A stretch of 6,556 bases of DNA from Chloroflexota bacterium (GTDB lineage: Bacteria; Chloroflexota; Anaerolineae; UBA4142), in NCBI GenBank assembly GCA_016200825.1, contig JACQEA010000177.1, positions 1 to 6,556 of the forward strand. The letters are read 5' to 3'. Positions 1 through 5,790 of this stretch are shown in pieces. The translations under genes were made by a program, and so were the position numbers. Within the stretch, counting starts at the first letter, position 1. The number at the start of each line of letters is the position of its first letter. The notes beneath the pieces were generated by a model that did not search any database, was not told the DNA's origin, and worked only from the letters and a program-made list of their open reading frames with translations.

Positions 1-8
1 AATCTTTT

Positions 9-13
9 GAAGG
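9..13 (+). promoter_or_regulatory. Ribosome binding site deciding the ATG-22 start
   Basis: GAAGG, 8 nt before the ATG at 22. It overlaps the alternative TTG start at 7, which therefore cannot use it, and supports the 130-residue form of the DUF2089 protein. Confidence 0.55.
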
Positions 14-21
14 TTTTAGAG

Positions 22-414
22 ATGAATCCAATTTTTGGCAAGTGCCCCGTTTGTGGTGAAGAATTACGCGTGACCAAAATGGAATGCCGATCGTGCGGGA
101 CCGAAATCGGCGGACAGTTCGCGATCACGCGCCTCGCGCGATTAAGCGCAAGCGATGTCGAATTTGTCGAGACATTCATCAAAAATCGCGGGAACGCGTA
201 CAAAGTTGGTGAAGAGCTAGAGATGCCGTACTCGAGCGTACGCGCGCGCTTGACTGAAATTATTCGCGCGATGGGCTATGAGCCCGGTGCCGAGCCGAAG
301 GACGAACCGATCGCGATTTCTCCGGAAAAACGCAAAACGATTCTGCAAGACCTGGCGCGCGGCAAAATTTCTGCGGACGATGCCGTGCGTTTTTTGCAGG
401 GTGAAGCGGAGTAA
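22..414 (+). CDS. DUF2089 family protein: zinc ribbon, HTH and C-terminal SHOCT-like hairpin
   Basis: A 130-residue, probably cytoplasmic protein with three parts. Residues 8-26 hold a CPVCG...CRSCG four-cysteine zinc ribbon (Cys8, 11, 22, 25). Residues about 41-86 form a helical region beginning LSASDVEFVETFI and continuing through a YSSVRARL segment, which resembles the helix-turn-helix part of DUF2089 proteins. Residues 99-127 are a SHOCT-like two-helix hairpin (SPEKRKTIL...ADDAVRFL). The family is usually taken to be regulatory or DNA-binding, but its biochemical role is not established, so regulation of the downstream genes is inference. A TTG at 7 could extend the frame by five residues; ATG at 22 is preferred because a GAAGG lies 8 nt before it. 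The gene is 8 nt from the next gene, so they are probably co-transcribed. Family call is confident, function is not. Confidence 0.85.
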   Translation: MNPIFGKCPVCGEELRVTKMECRSCGTEIGGQFAITRLARLSASDVEFVETFIKNRGNAYKVGEELEMPYSSVRARLTEIIRAMGYEPGAEPKDEPIAISPEKRKTILQDLARGKISADDAVRFLQGEAE

Positions 415-422
415 ATAAATTC

Positions 423-1418
423 GTGGTTGCCGGCGCGGTCAGCAAACCCAATTCCAATTTCAAAGGCATTCGCCCGTTCGATTCCTCGCGCGATCTTTTT
501 GGAGTGGGCCAAGTTCTGGAAGAAGCATTTCGACCGGAAGGAAATTTTCCACTCGCCAACGTGCCGTTCTTGCGCGACGCCGGCATTTTTTTGTGGACAC
601 TCGGTTACGCGCCGCTATTCCCGGATCGCGTTTCCGGTTTTGTATTCGTGCAGGATGGAAAAATTGTTGGCAACATCACGCTCACGCTCGACGAAGGTCG
701 CTTGGATCGGTATTTCATTAGCAATGTCGCGGTGCGCACGGCGTATCGGCATCGCGGCATTGCGCGAGAATTATTGCAGACCGCGATCAAAGATTTGCGC
801 GCACAGAAGATTAGTTGGGCATTGTTGAACGTACGCCCGGACAATCCAGAAGCGATTCAGTTGTATGAGCATTTAGGATTTCAGCAGTTGGAAATGAATG
901 GCGAATGGATTTTGTCACAACCTTCACATCGCGCCTCGCGCTTGGCCGCTAGTCAAAAGAAAAACGTTCTTCGTCCTCTGCGCTCGTCCGATCATTTTGC
1001 GGTGAAAGAATTGATTCGCGCGGCGACGCCCGCAAACGTTTTACAATTTCGCGCGCCGCGGCTCTTGCCGTTTAATCTCACGTGGGATGATCGCGTCGCG
1101 GAAATGGCTACCGATTTTTTTCTGCGTCAAACGACGCGACGATGGGGTCTGGAAGAAAACGGAAATCTTTGCGCGCTGCTTTCGGTGATCGCGCAACGCG
1201 GACCCTTGCCGCATCGCCTGGCGATTCAGGTGCATCCAGCCCAGCGCGGCGCAATCGAAAAAGAATTAATTGCTTTCGGGTTGGATGAATTGGAAAAATT
1301 TCCGTCGCGGCGAATTCACGCCACCGGGACCAGCACGCATCCCGAACTCATTGCCGCGTTAGAAGAAAATGAATTCAAATTTGCGCGCGGGTTGACCTTG
1401 ATGGCGCTCGCATTATGA
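423..1418 (+). CDS. GNAT family N-acetyltransferase with a degenerate second domain
   Basis: A 331-residue soluble protein. Residues about 15-165 are a complete GNAT fold: N-terminal IRPFDSSRD strand/helix, then strand 4 and the acetyl-CoA pyrophosphate loop at 101-115 (NVAVRTAYRHRGIA, with R109-x-x-G112-x-A114), then NPEAIQLYEHLGF at 141-153, the usual motif B. Residues about 182-331 begin again with a GNAT-like LRPLRSSDHFAVKELI but lack a clear R/Q-x-x-G-x-G/A loop, so this half looks like a decayed or structural GNAT repeat. The substrate cannot be told; small-molecule, protein N-terminal or antibiotic acetylation are all possible. The start is a GTG at 423 with GGAG 11 nt upstream, 8 nt after the DUF2089 stop, indicating one transcript. 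It lies between genes of the envelope-stress-like cluster without an obvious functional tie. Confidence 0.85.
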   Translation: MVAGAVSKPNSNFKGIRPFDSSRDLFGVGQVLEEAFRPEGNFPLANVPFLRDAGIFLWTLGYAPLFPDRVSGFVFVQDGKIVGNITLTLDEGRLDRYFISNVAVRTAYRHRGIARELLQTAIKDLRAQKISWALLNVRPDNPEAIQLYEHLGFQQLEMNGEWILSQPSHRASRLAASQKKNVLRPLRSSDHFAVKELIRAATPANVLQFRAPRLLPFNLTWDDRVAEMATDFFLRQTTRRWGLEENGNLCALLSVIAQRGPLPHRLAIQVHPAQRGAIEKELIAFGLDELEKFPSRRIHATGTSTHPELIAALEENEFKFARGLTLMALAL

Positions 1419-1419
1419 A
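1392..1419 (+). promoter_or_regulatory. Possible sigma70-type promoter for the SHOCT/DUF4097/YvlD genes
   Basis: TTGACC (1392-1397, five of six matches to the -35 consensus) is followed after 16 nt by TATGAA (1414-1419, four of six to the -10 box, lacking the final T). It lies in the last codons of the GNAT gene and would start transcription in the 67-nt gap before the SHOCT-like gene, giving that group a transcript separate from DUF2089-GNAT. This is a pattern match only. Confidence 0.25.
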
Positions 1420-1471
1420 ACACAGTAGATGATCACGGGAACGCGTGCAGGTGTTGATCGTTTGATTTTGT

Positions 1472-1477
1472 AGGAGG
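1472..1477 (+). promoter_or_regulatory. Strong Shine-Dalgarno of the SHOCT-like gene
   Basis: A complete AGGAGG, 8 nt before the ATG at 1486. It fixes the start and predicts high translation relative to the neighbours. Confidence 0.8.
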
Positions 1478-1485
1478 AATGGAAA

Positions 1486-1872
1486 ATGGCAACTCCGGAA
1501 GAACGCATGCAAATTTTGAAAATGGTCGAGGAAAAAAGAATCGGCGCGGAGGACGCCGCGAAATTACTCGCCGCGCTCGGTGAATCGGATCGCGCGAAAT
1601 CATTTGGCGCGGCGCCGTCGCCCGGCACTACCGGCAAATGGTTTCGCGTGCGCGTGACTGATCTGAAGTCTGGCAAACGCAAAGTCAACGTGAACATTCC
1701 GTTGGGCTTGGTGGATGTCGGATTGAAAATGGGCGCCAAGTTTGCGCCCGCCGGTCTCGAAGGATTGGATCTGAATCAAATTATTAGCGCGATCAAAACC
1801 GGCGGTGAAGGAAAAATTGTGGACGTGGAAGATGATGAAGACGGCGAACACGTCGAAGTGTTTATCGAATAA
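1486..1872 (+). CDS. SHOCT-like, YvlB N-terminal-type protein
   Basis: A 128-residue acidic protein without signal peptide or membrane segment. Residues 2-33 are a SHOCT-like helical hairpin (TPEERMQIL...GAEDAAKLLAAL). A Gly/Pro/Ala linker (about 34-49) leads to KWFRVRVTD and KVNVNIPLGLVDVGLKMG (about 51-83), a segment I associate with the N-terminal region of YvlB/DUF4097-type proteins, and the protein ends in a very acidic stretch (VEDDEDGEHVEVFIE). In Bacillus YvlB a comparable N-terminus is, from memory, fused to the DUF4097 domain; here it is a separate gene 33 nt upstream of the DUF4097 gene, so a working partnership is likely but inferred. The start is secure: AGGAGG lies 8 nt before the ATG, the strongest ribosome binding site in the window. 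No enzymatic residues are visible; a scaffold or sensing role is more likely than catalysis. Confidence 0.8.
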   Translation: MATPEERMQILKMVEEKRIGAEDAAKLLAALGESDRAKSFGAAPSPGTTGKWFRVRVTDLKSGKRKVNVNIPLGLVDVGLKMGAKFAPAGLEGLDLNQIISAIKTGGEGKIVDVEDDEDGEHVEVFIE

Positions 1873-1905
1873 ATTTTCTGAATCAGATTCACAGCGGAGG
1901 AAAAA

Positions 1906-3156
1906 ATGCCAAAACAAATCTTTGCAGTGAACCCAACCGCGCGCGTGAAAATTCGCGATTGTCAAGGACGCGTTAGTGTGTACGGCGCGGATGGCGATCA
2001 AGTGATCGTTGAAGCGGATGAAACCGTCGCGCACCAAGACGGCGAGACGATTCTGATCGAACGCGCAGATGATGTGATTGTCACCGTACCGCGCGGCGTG
2101 ACGATAACGATGGAAAATTGTGACGCCGATTTTCGCCTCGCCGATTTGACCGGGCTGGTTGGCTTGGAAAATATCAGCGGCGATGTGGTCGCGCGCAATA
2201 TTTCCGATTTGCTCATTCGCGAATTAAACGGTGATCTGGCCGCGACGCGCATCGCGCATCTGAAAGGTGAAGGGACATGGAATGGCGATGTCTCGTTACG
2301 CGGCGTTGAAAAAATTGAAATCAACGAGATTCAGGACGATCTCAATATCGCGGACGCGGGCGCGGTCACGATCCAAACCATTCGCGGCGATTTCAGCGCG
2401 CGCGCGATTCGCGGCGCGCTGACGGTACAGGACGTTCACGCGGATATTAGTTTACGTGATCTGGATGGCGCGCTGACGATCGCGCGCGCGCACGCCGATT
2501 TGATCGCGGCGAATGTGCGCGGCGCAGTGAATATTACGGACGTGGAAGGCGACGCGGTGATTTCGTTCGCGCAAGTAGCGGATGTCAATCTGCGCGCGGA
2601 TGGCGACGTGATTCTAAATTTTCCCGCCGACGTGAACGCGCGCGTGGAACTGGACGCGCCGCGCGGCGCGTTGATCGTACATGCGGAAATGAATGTGACT
2701 GAACGCGCAGAAGATCGCGTGCGCGGAACGATTGGCGCAGGCGGCGCGACCGTGCGCGCGGAATCCACGCGCGGCGATTTGATTCTGCGCGTCGGTGAAG
2801 CGCGCGACGCGCGCGCGCGGCATTCTGGTCGCCAGCATCCTGCCGCCGAATTTGCCGCGTTAGGCGCGGAGTTTGGCGCGGAAGCGCGCAAGATGGGAAT
2901 GGAGATTCGCCGCAAGGTACGCGAGTCGTTGGTGGAATCGTTGGGCGAATCGCGCGGGCGCGGTCATCGCCGACATTTGCGGCACGCGTTGAAACATTTA
3001 CATGCTGATGATGATGTAAATACCGAAACACCGCATGAAGAAAAACCGCGCGGTCCTGCGGCGGGATCGCCGGAGCGCCAAGCGATTTTGGACGCGATTG
3101 CGCGCGGCGAAATGAATGTGGACGACGCCATCAAAAAAATTCGAGGAGAAGAATAA
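1906..3156 (+). CDS. DUF4097 (LiaX/YvlB-type) beta-repeat protein with C-terminal SHOCT-like hairpin
   Basis: A 416-residue protein. Residues about 1-296 are short beta-strand repeats separated by turns such as ISGDV, LNGDL, WNGDV, IRGDF, LDGAL, VEGDA, ADGDV and TRGDL, spaced roughly 18-22 residues apart, as in the DUF4097 adhesin-like fold. Residues about 312-347 are an amphipathic, Ala/Arg/Glu-rich helix; 348-366 is basic and His-rich (GRGHRRHLRHALKHLH); 367-386 is an acidic/Pro linker; 387-415 is a SHOCT-like hairpin (SPERQAIL...NVDDAIKKI). No signal peptide or membrane segment is visible, so a cytoplasmic or peripheral membrane location is likely. LiaX of enterococci, with a related domain, senses daptomycin and antimicrobial peptides and modulates LiaFSR; a similar role here is inference. 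GGAGG 5 nt before the ATG supports the start. The YvlD-like membrane protein follows. Confidence 0.8.
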   Translation: MPKQIFAVNPTARVKIRDCQGRVSVYGADGDQVIVEADETVAHQDGETILIERADDVIVTVPRGVTITMENCDADFRLADLTGLVGLENISGDVVARNISDLLIRELNGDLAATRIAHLKGEGTWNGDVSLRGVEKIEINEIQDDLNIADAGAVTIQTIRGDFSARAIRGALTVQDVHADISLRDLDGALTIARAHADLIAANVRGAVNITDVEGDAVISFAQVADVNLRADGDVILNFPADVNARVELDAPRGALIVHAEMNVTERAEDRVRGTIGAGGATVRAESTRGDLILRVGEARDARARHSGRQHPAAEFAALGAEFGAEARKMGMEIRRKVRESLVESLGESRGRGHRRHLRHALKHLHADDDVNTETPHEEKPRGPAAGSPERQAILDAIARGEMNVDDAIKKIRGEE

Positions 3157-3164
3157 TTTTGCAA

Positions 3165-3278
3165 TGTCATTGCGAGGGCGCATTTTGCCCGAAGCAATCC
3201 CCGAGTTCCAATGGCCAAAGGCCGTTGTGGTGCAATTGAGGCTTGGGGATTGCTTCGCAAACACTGCTCGCAATGACA
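3165..3278. repeat. Imperfect palindromic repeat element (REP/MITE-like) between two operon genes
   Basis: A 114-nt palindromic unit with nested arms. The outer arms TGTCATTGCGAG (3165-3176) and CTCGCAATGACA (3267-3278) are perfect 12-nt complements. The inner arms GAAGCAATCCCC (3191-3202) and GGGGATTGCTTC (3245-3256) are also perfect 12-nt complements. At the centre, CAATGGCC (3209-3216) pairs with GGCCGTTG (3220-3227) around an AAA loop with one G-U pair. A small GGGC/GCCC hairpin (3176-3179 with 3187-3190) sits between the left arms. I know the TCATTGCGAG...GAAGCAATC pattern as a repeat dispersed in intergenic DNA of Chloroflexota and several other phyla. I see no target-site duplication. 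Transcribed, it would form a long hairpin between the DUF4097 and YvlD-like genes. Confidence 0.8.
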
Positions 3279-3280
3279 GA

Positions 3281-3284
3281 GAGG
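3281..3284 (+). promoter_or_regulatory. Ribosome binding site deciding the YvlD-like start
   Basis: GAGG starting just beyond the right end of the palindromic repeat, 6 nt before the ATG at 3291. The other possible starts, TTG 3243 and ATG 3273, lie inside the repeat, and ATG 3285 abuts the GAGG; none has a usable site. Confidence 0.6.
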
Positions 3285-3290
3285 ATGATT

Positions 3291-3662
3291 ATGCGCGCAT
3301 TGATCGTACGTTTAGTCATCAACGCGGTCGCGCTCTTTGTTGCGGCGCGCGTGGTGCCGGGCATCGCGTTTACGGAAGGAAATTGGACGACGATTGTTTT
3401 GGTCGCGTTGATCTTTGGCGTGGTGAATGCATTCGTTTCGCCGATTTTGAAATTTCTCACCTGCCCGGTGATTCTGTTGACGCTCGGTTTGTTTACGTTT
3501 GTGATCAACGCGCTGATGTTGTTGCTCACGTCAGCCATCGCGGACGCATTGAAATTGGGATTCCTAGTCCGCGATTTTGGCGCGGCGTTTTGGGGCGCGC
3601 TGATTATTAGTTTCGTCAGTTTCTTGATGTCGTGGCTGGTGAAAGAGGACGACCGCAGATAA
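3291..3662 (+). CDS. YvlD / phage holin family 4 small membrane protein
   Basis: A 123-residue, very hydrophobic protein with four likely membrane helices (about 4-22, 33-51, 58-80, 97-117) and a charged tail KEDDRR. The conserved family pattern is visible: VVNAFVSPIL at 44-53 followed by PVILLTLGLFTFVINAL at 59-75. Length matches the family, which includes Bacillus YvlD and enterococcal LiaZ. Despite the name 'phage holin', these chromosomal proteins are not known to lyse cells; they occur with DUF4097 and PspC proteins in envelope-stress operons. Upstream in-frame starts would add an N-terminal stretch translated from the palindromic repeat; ATG 3291 is chosen for its GAGG at 6 nt and the typical MRALIVRLVINA opening. 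A direct role with the DUF4097 protein is inferred from synteny. Confidence 0.85.
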   Translation: MRALIVRLVINAVALFVAARVVPGIAFTEGNWTTIVLVALIFGVVNAFVSPILKFLTCPVILLTLGLFTFVINALMLLLTSAIADALKLGFLVRDFGAAFWGALIISFVSFLMSWLVKEDDRR

Positions 3663-3696
3663 ATGATCGCGTTCCCGCGCGGAATTTTTTTTGTGC

Positions 3697-3702
3697 GAAG
3701 AG
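3697..3702 (+). promoter_or_regulatory. Weak ribosome binding site supporting the TTG-3710 start
   Basis: GAAGAG, purine-rich, 7 nt before a TTG at 3710. It is the best site between the YvlD-like stop and the first GNAT-like residues of the next gene. Confidence 0.4.
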
Positions 3703-3709
3703 AATTACG

Positions 3710-4774
3710 TTGAACGATTTTCCAATCATTCGATTTGATTTAAAAGCCGCGCGCGATACCGAGTACCGCGCGGCTAACGCGCTTTCTAATCAATTGCGCG
3801 CGGAACGATTGCCGGACGATCCACCGATTCCGCTCGATGAAGAGATTCGCAACTGGCAAAACATTCCGCCGTTTGTTGAGGTGCACGCGTGGTCGGTGTG
3901 GGACGCGGCGCGCGCGCGTGTGATCGCGGGCGGCGTTATGAGTTTTCTGTTGATGAATGAAAACAAACATCTCGCCGATTTCAATCTTCAAGTTCTGCCC
4001 GAATTTCGGCGGCAGGGAATTGCGCGGCAATTGTTGGCGCGGGTTGTCGCGGACGCGCAGGACGCGCAACGAACGCTGTTAGTGACGAACACGCATCAAC
4101 GCGTTCCAGCGGGCGAAATATTTATGCACAGGATCGGCGCGAGCAAAGGATTAGAAAACCACGTGAATCAATTGCGGATCGCGGATCTCGATCGCGCGTT
4201 GATGCAAGCATGGATCGCGCGCGCGCAGGCGCGCGCAAAAGATTTTGAATTGGGCTGGTGGGAAGGAAAATTTCCAGACGCGGATTTGCAAGCCATCGCC
4301 GATCTCTACAATGTGATGAATACCGCGCCGCGCGATAAATTGCAGATGGAAGATTTTCGTTTTGCGCCGGAGCAATTGCGCCAAATGGAAAAATCCATGT
4401 TTGCGTGCGGCATCGAACGATGGACGCTGTACGCGCGCAAAAAATCGTCGCACCAATTTGCCGGCTTTACCGAAGTGTTTTGGCACGCGAATCGCCCCGC
4501 GATTGTAAATCAAGGCGGCACCGGCGTGTTTCCACAATATCGCAATTTGGGTTTGGGACGATGGCTTAAAGCCGCGATGTTGGAAAAAATTTTGCGCGAG
4601 CGCGCGCAAGTAAAATTCGTCCGCACGGGTAACGCGGATTCCAACGCGGCGATGTTGAAAATCAATTCCGAATTAGGTTTTCAACCGTACAGCGCGGATT
4701 GTATTTGGCAAGTGGAAACTGAAAAGGTTGTGGAATATCTTGGAGAAAAACAAATGCTGGAAACGCTGGCATAA
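3710..4774 (+). CDS. Tandem-domain GNAT family N-acetyltransferase
   Basis: A 354-residue soluble protein with two GNAT domains (numbering from TTG 3710). Domain one, about 5-170, has the acetyl-CoA loop VLPEFRRQGIARQLL (R100-x-x-G103-x-A105) preceded by strand residues ADFNLQ. Domain two, about 180-345, has VFPQYRNLGLGRWLK (motif 278-283) and NADSNAAMLKINSELGF (N312 to F324), both typical, so both may bind acetyl-CoA, and the second looks best conserved. Similar double-GNAT proteins are common in Chloroflexota and Actinobacteria; mycothiol synthase has this layout, but nothing here identifies that substrate. The frame is open back to an ATG at 3632 inside the YvlD-like gene; that extension (MAGERGRPQI...) reads as out-of-frame sequence of the neighbour and carries no GNAT feature, so the TTG start is preferred with moderate confidence. 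Likely last gene of the plus-strand set. Confidence 0.8.
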   Translation: MNDFPIIRFDLKAARDTEYRAANALSNQLRAERLPDDPPIPLDEEIRNWQNIPPFVEVHAWSVWDAARARVIAGGVMSFLLMNENKHLADFNLQVLPEFRRQGIARQLLARVVADAQDAQRTLLVTNTHQRVPAGEIFMHRIGASKGLENHVNQLRIADLDRALMQAWIARAQARAKDFELGWWEGKFPDADLQAIADLYNVMNTAPRDKLQMEDFRFAPEQLRQMEKSMFACGIERWTLYARKKSSHQFAGFTEVFWHANRPAIVNQGGTGVFPQYRNLGLGRWLKAAMLEKILRERAQVKFVRTGNADSNAAMLKINSELGFQPYSADCIWQVETEKVVEYLGEKQMLETLA

Positions 4775-4818
4775 CGAAAAAAAACGCGCAATGCAATTTT
4801 GACGCGCAATGCTGAACT

Positions 4819-4851
4819 AAAAAAATCGGGGCGACTATTTGGTCGTCCCGA
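4819..4851 (-). terminator. Shared rho-independent terminator between convergent operons
   Basis: Hairpin TCGGGGCGAC (4826-4835), 6-nt loop, GTCGTCCCGA (4842-4851). Read on the minus strand, the stem has one A-C mismatch and is followed by seven Ts (complement of A 4819-4825), a good terminator for the permease genes, whose stop codon is 6 nt away. Read on the plus strand the mismatch becomes a G-U pair but the tail is only CTAATTTATTCTTT, so it is probably a weaker terminator for the GNAT gene. Confidence 0.75.
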
Positions 4852-4856
4852 CTAAT

Positions 4857-5777
4857 TTATTCTTTCAAGCGCGGGTCGAGCGCGTCGCGCAACCCATCGG
4901 TCGCAACAAAAATACACAACACCGTAATCGTAATAAACAACCCCGGCAAAAAAACTAACCACGGCGCGTCCTGAAAATTTTCGAGCGAGCCGGCGAGCAT
5001 ATTGCCCCACGACGCGGTCGGCGGTTGAATACCGAGACCGAGAAAACTCAAACCCGCTTCGCCCAACATCGCGCCGACAATATCGAAACCCGCGATGATA
5101 AGAATGATGTACATGATGTTCGGCAACAAATGGCGAAACATGATGCGGCGATCTCTTGCGCCAACGACTTTGGCGGCGTCTACAAAATCGCGTTGTTTCA
5201 CCGACAAAACCAAACCGCGCACCTGACGCGCCACGCCGGTCCAACCGAGGATTCCGAAAATGATCGAGAGACCCCACGGAGTACCGACAAAGCCGCGAAA
5301 AGTGGCGGAGAGCAAAATCAATAAATAAAAAGTGGGAATTCCCAAACGCGTGAGAATAATCGCGTTCACTACATCGTCAATTTTGCCGTGATAAAATCCC
5401 GCGATCAAACCTGTGGGTACGCCGATCAACATTTGCAGACCCGCGACCGCAAATCCAATCGCGAGCGAAACCTGTCCCGCGAACAAAACGCGCGAGAGCG
5501 CGTCGCGCCCGAAATCGTCGGTGCCGCCCCAATGGACCGCGCTCGGCGGCGCTTTGCCCAAAAGCAAATCTTGTTTGGTTGGATTTGTATGCAAAACAAA
5601 TTCTGAAATCAGCGGCGCAGTGATCGAAAGAATGCAGATGACAATGAACATTGCCAATGCCAGCATCGAGATGCGGTCGCGCCGAAAGCGCAGATATGAT
5701 TCGGTAAAATAACCGGGGCTGGCTTTCAACGTTGGCGGCGCGATGGGATTCGATTGCGCGACGGTGGTGGATGCCAT
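4857..5777 (-). CDS. ABC transporter permease, DppC/OppC type (peptide/nickel family)
   Basis: A 306-residue inner-membrane permease of the oligopeptide/dipeptide/nickel importer family. It has a cytoplasmic N-terminus, an OppC_N-type first helix at about 38-58, the family signature GTDDFGRDALSRVLF at 85-99, further helices at about 103-127, 136-160, 222-245 and 276-294, the cytoplasmic EAA loop at about 200-220 (DAAKVVGARDRRIMFRHLLPN region, which docks on the ATPase), and the closing DGLRDALDPRLKE typical of the family. Length is normal. It follows the DppB/OppB-type gene after 13 nt; its GAGGA overlaps that gene's stop codon and lies 10 nt before the ATG, indicating translational coupling. 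ATPase and binding-protein genes are not in the window; no ATPase gene follows downstream, since the terminator comes directly after. The transported substrate cannot be read from the permease; peptides are the default. Confidence 0.93.
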   Translation of the reverse strand: MASTTVAQSNPIAPPTLKASPGYFTESYLRFRRDRISMLALAMFIVICILSITAPLISEFVLHTNPTKQDLLLGKAPPSAVHWGGTDDFGRDALSRVLFAGQVSLAIGFAVAGLQMLIGVPTGLIAGFYHGKIDDVVNAIILTRLGIPTFYLLILLSATFRGFVGTPWGLSIIFGILGWTGVARQVRGLVLSVKQRDFVDAAKVVGARDRRIMFRHLLPNIMYIILIIAGFDIVGAMLGEAGLSFLGLGIQPPTASWGNMLAGSLENFQDAPWLVFLPGLFITITVLCIFVATDGLRDALDPRLKE

Positions 5778-5790
5778 CAGTTGAAAATCC

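Noticed and set aside
1431..1459. Possible hairpin GATCA...TGATC between the first GNAT and the SHOCT-like gene
   Set aside because: Only five pairs hold across a 19-nt loop and there is no T tract, so it is not a credible terminator or riboswitch.
2811..2820. Runs of alternating GC such as GCGCGCGC as possible special DNA structures
   Set aside because: They are spread through all the genes in phase with Ala GCG and Arg CGC codons, so codon use explains them.
2436..2915. Long minus-strand open frames opposite the DUF4097 gene
   Set aside because: The GCG/CGC-rich codons read as Arg/Ala/Ser-rich low-complexity protein on the other strand, without ribosome binding sites; they are composition shadows.
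3116..3610. A 164-codon plus-strand open frame covering the repeat and most of the YvlD-like gene
   Set aside because: It overlaps the YvlD-like gene in another frame, starts inside the DUF4097 gene, and its translation is Arg/Asp/Cys-rich with no family resemblance, while the YvlD-like frame has clear helices and family motifs.
3291..3662. The holin-like gene as evidence of a prophage
   Set aside because: No other phage gene is present, and this family is chromosomal and linked to DUF4097 genes in many bacteria.
3632..3709. N-terminal extension of the second GNAT gene from ATG 3632
   Set aside because: It would overlap the last 31 nt of the YvlD-like gene, and its residues look like non-coding translation; the GNAT-like sequence begins right after the TTG at 3710.
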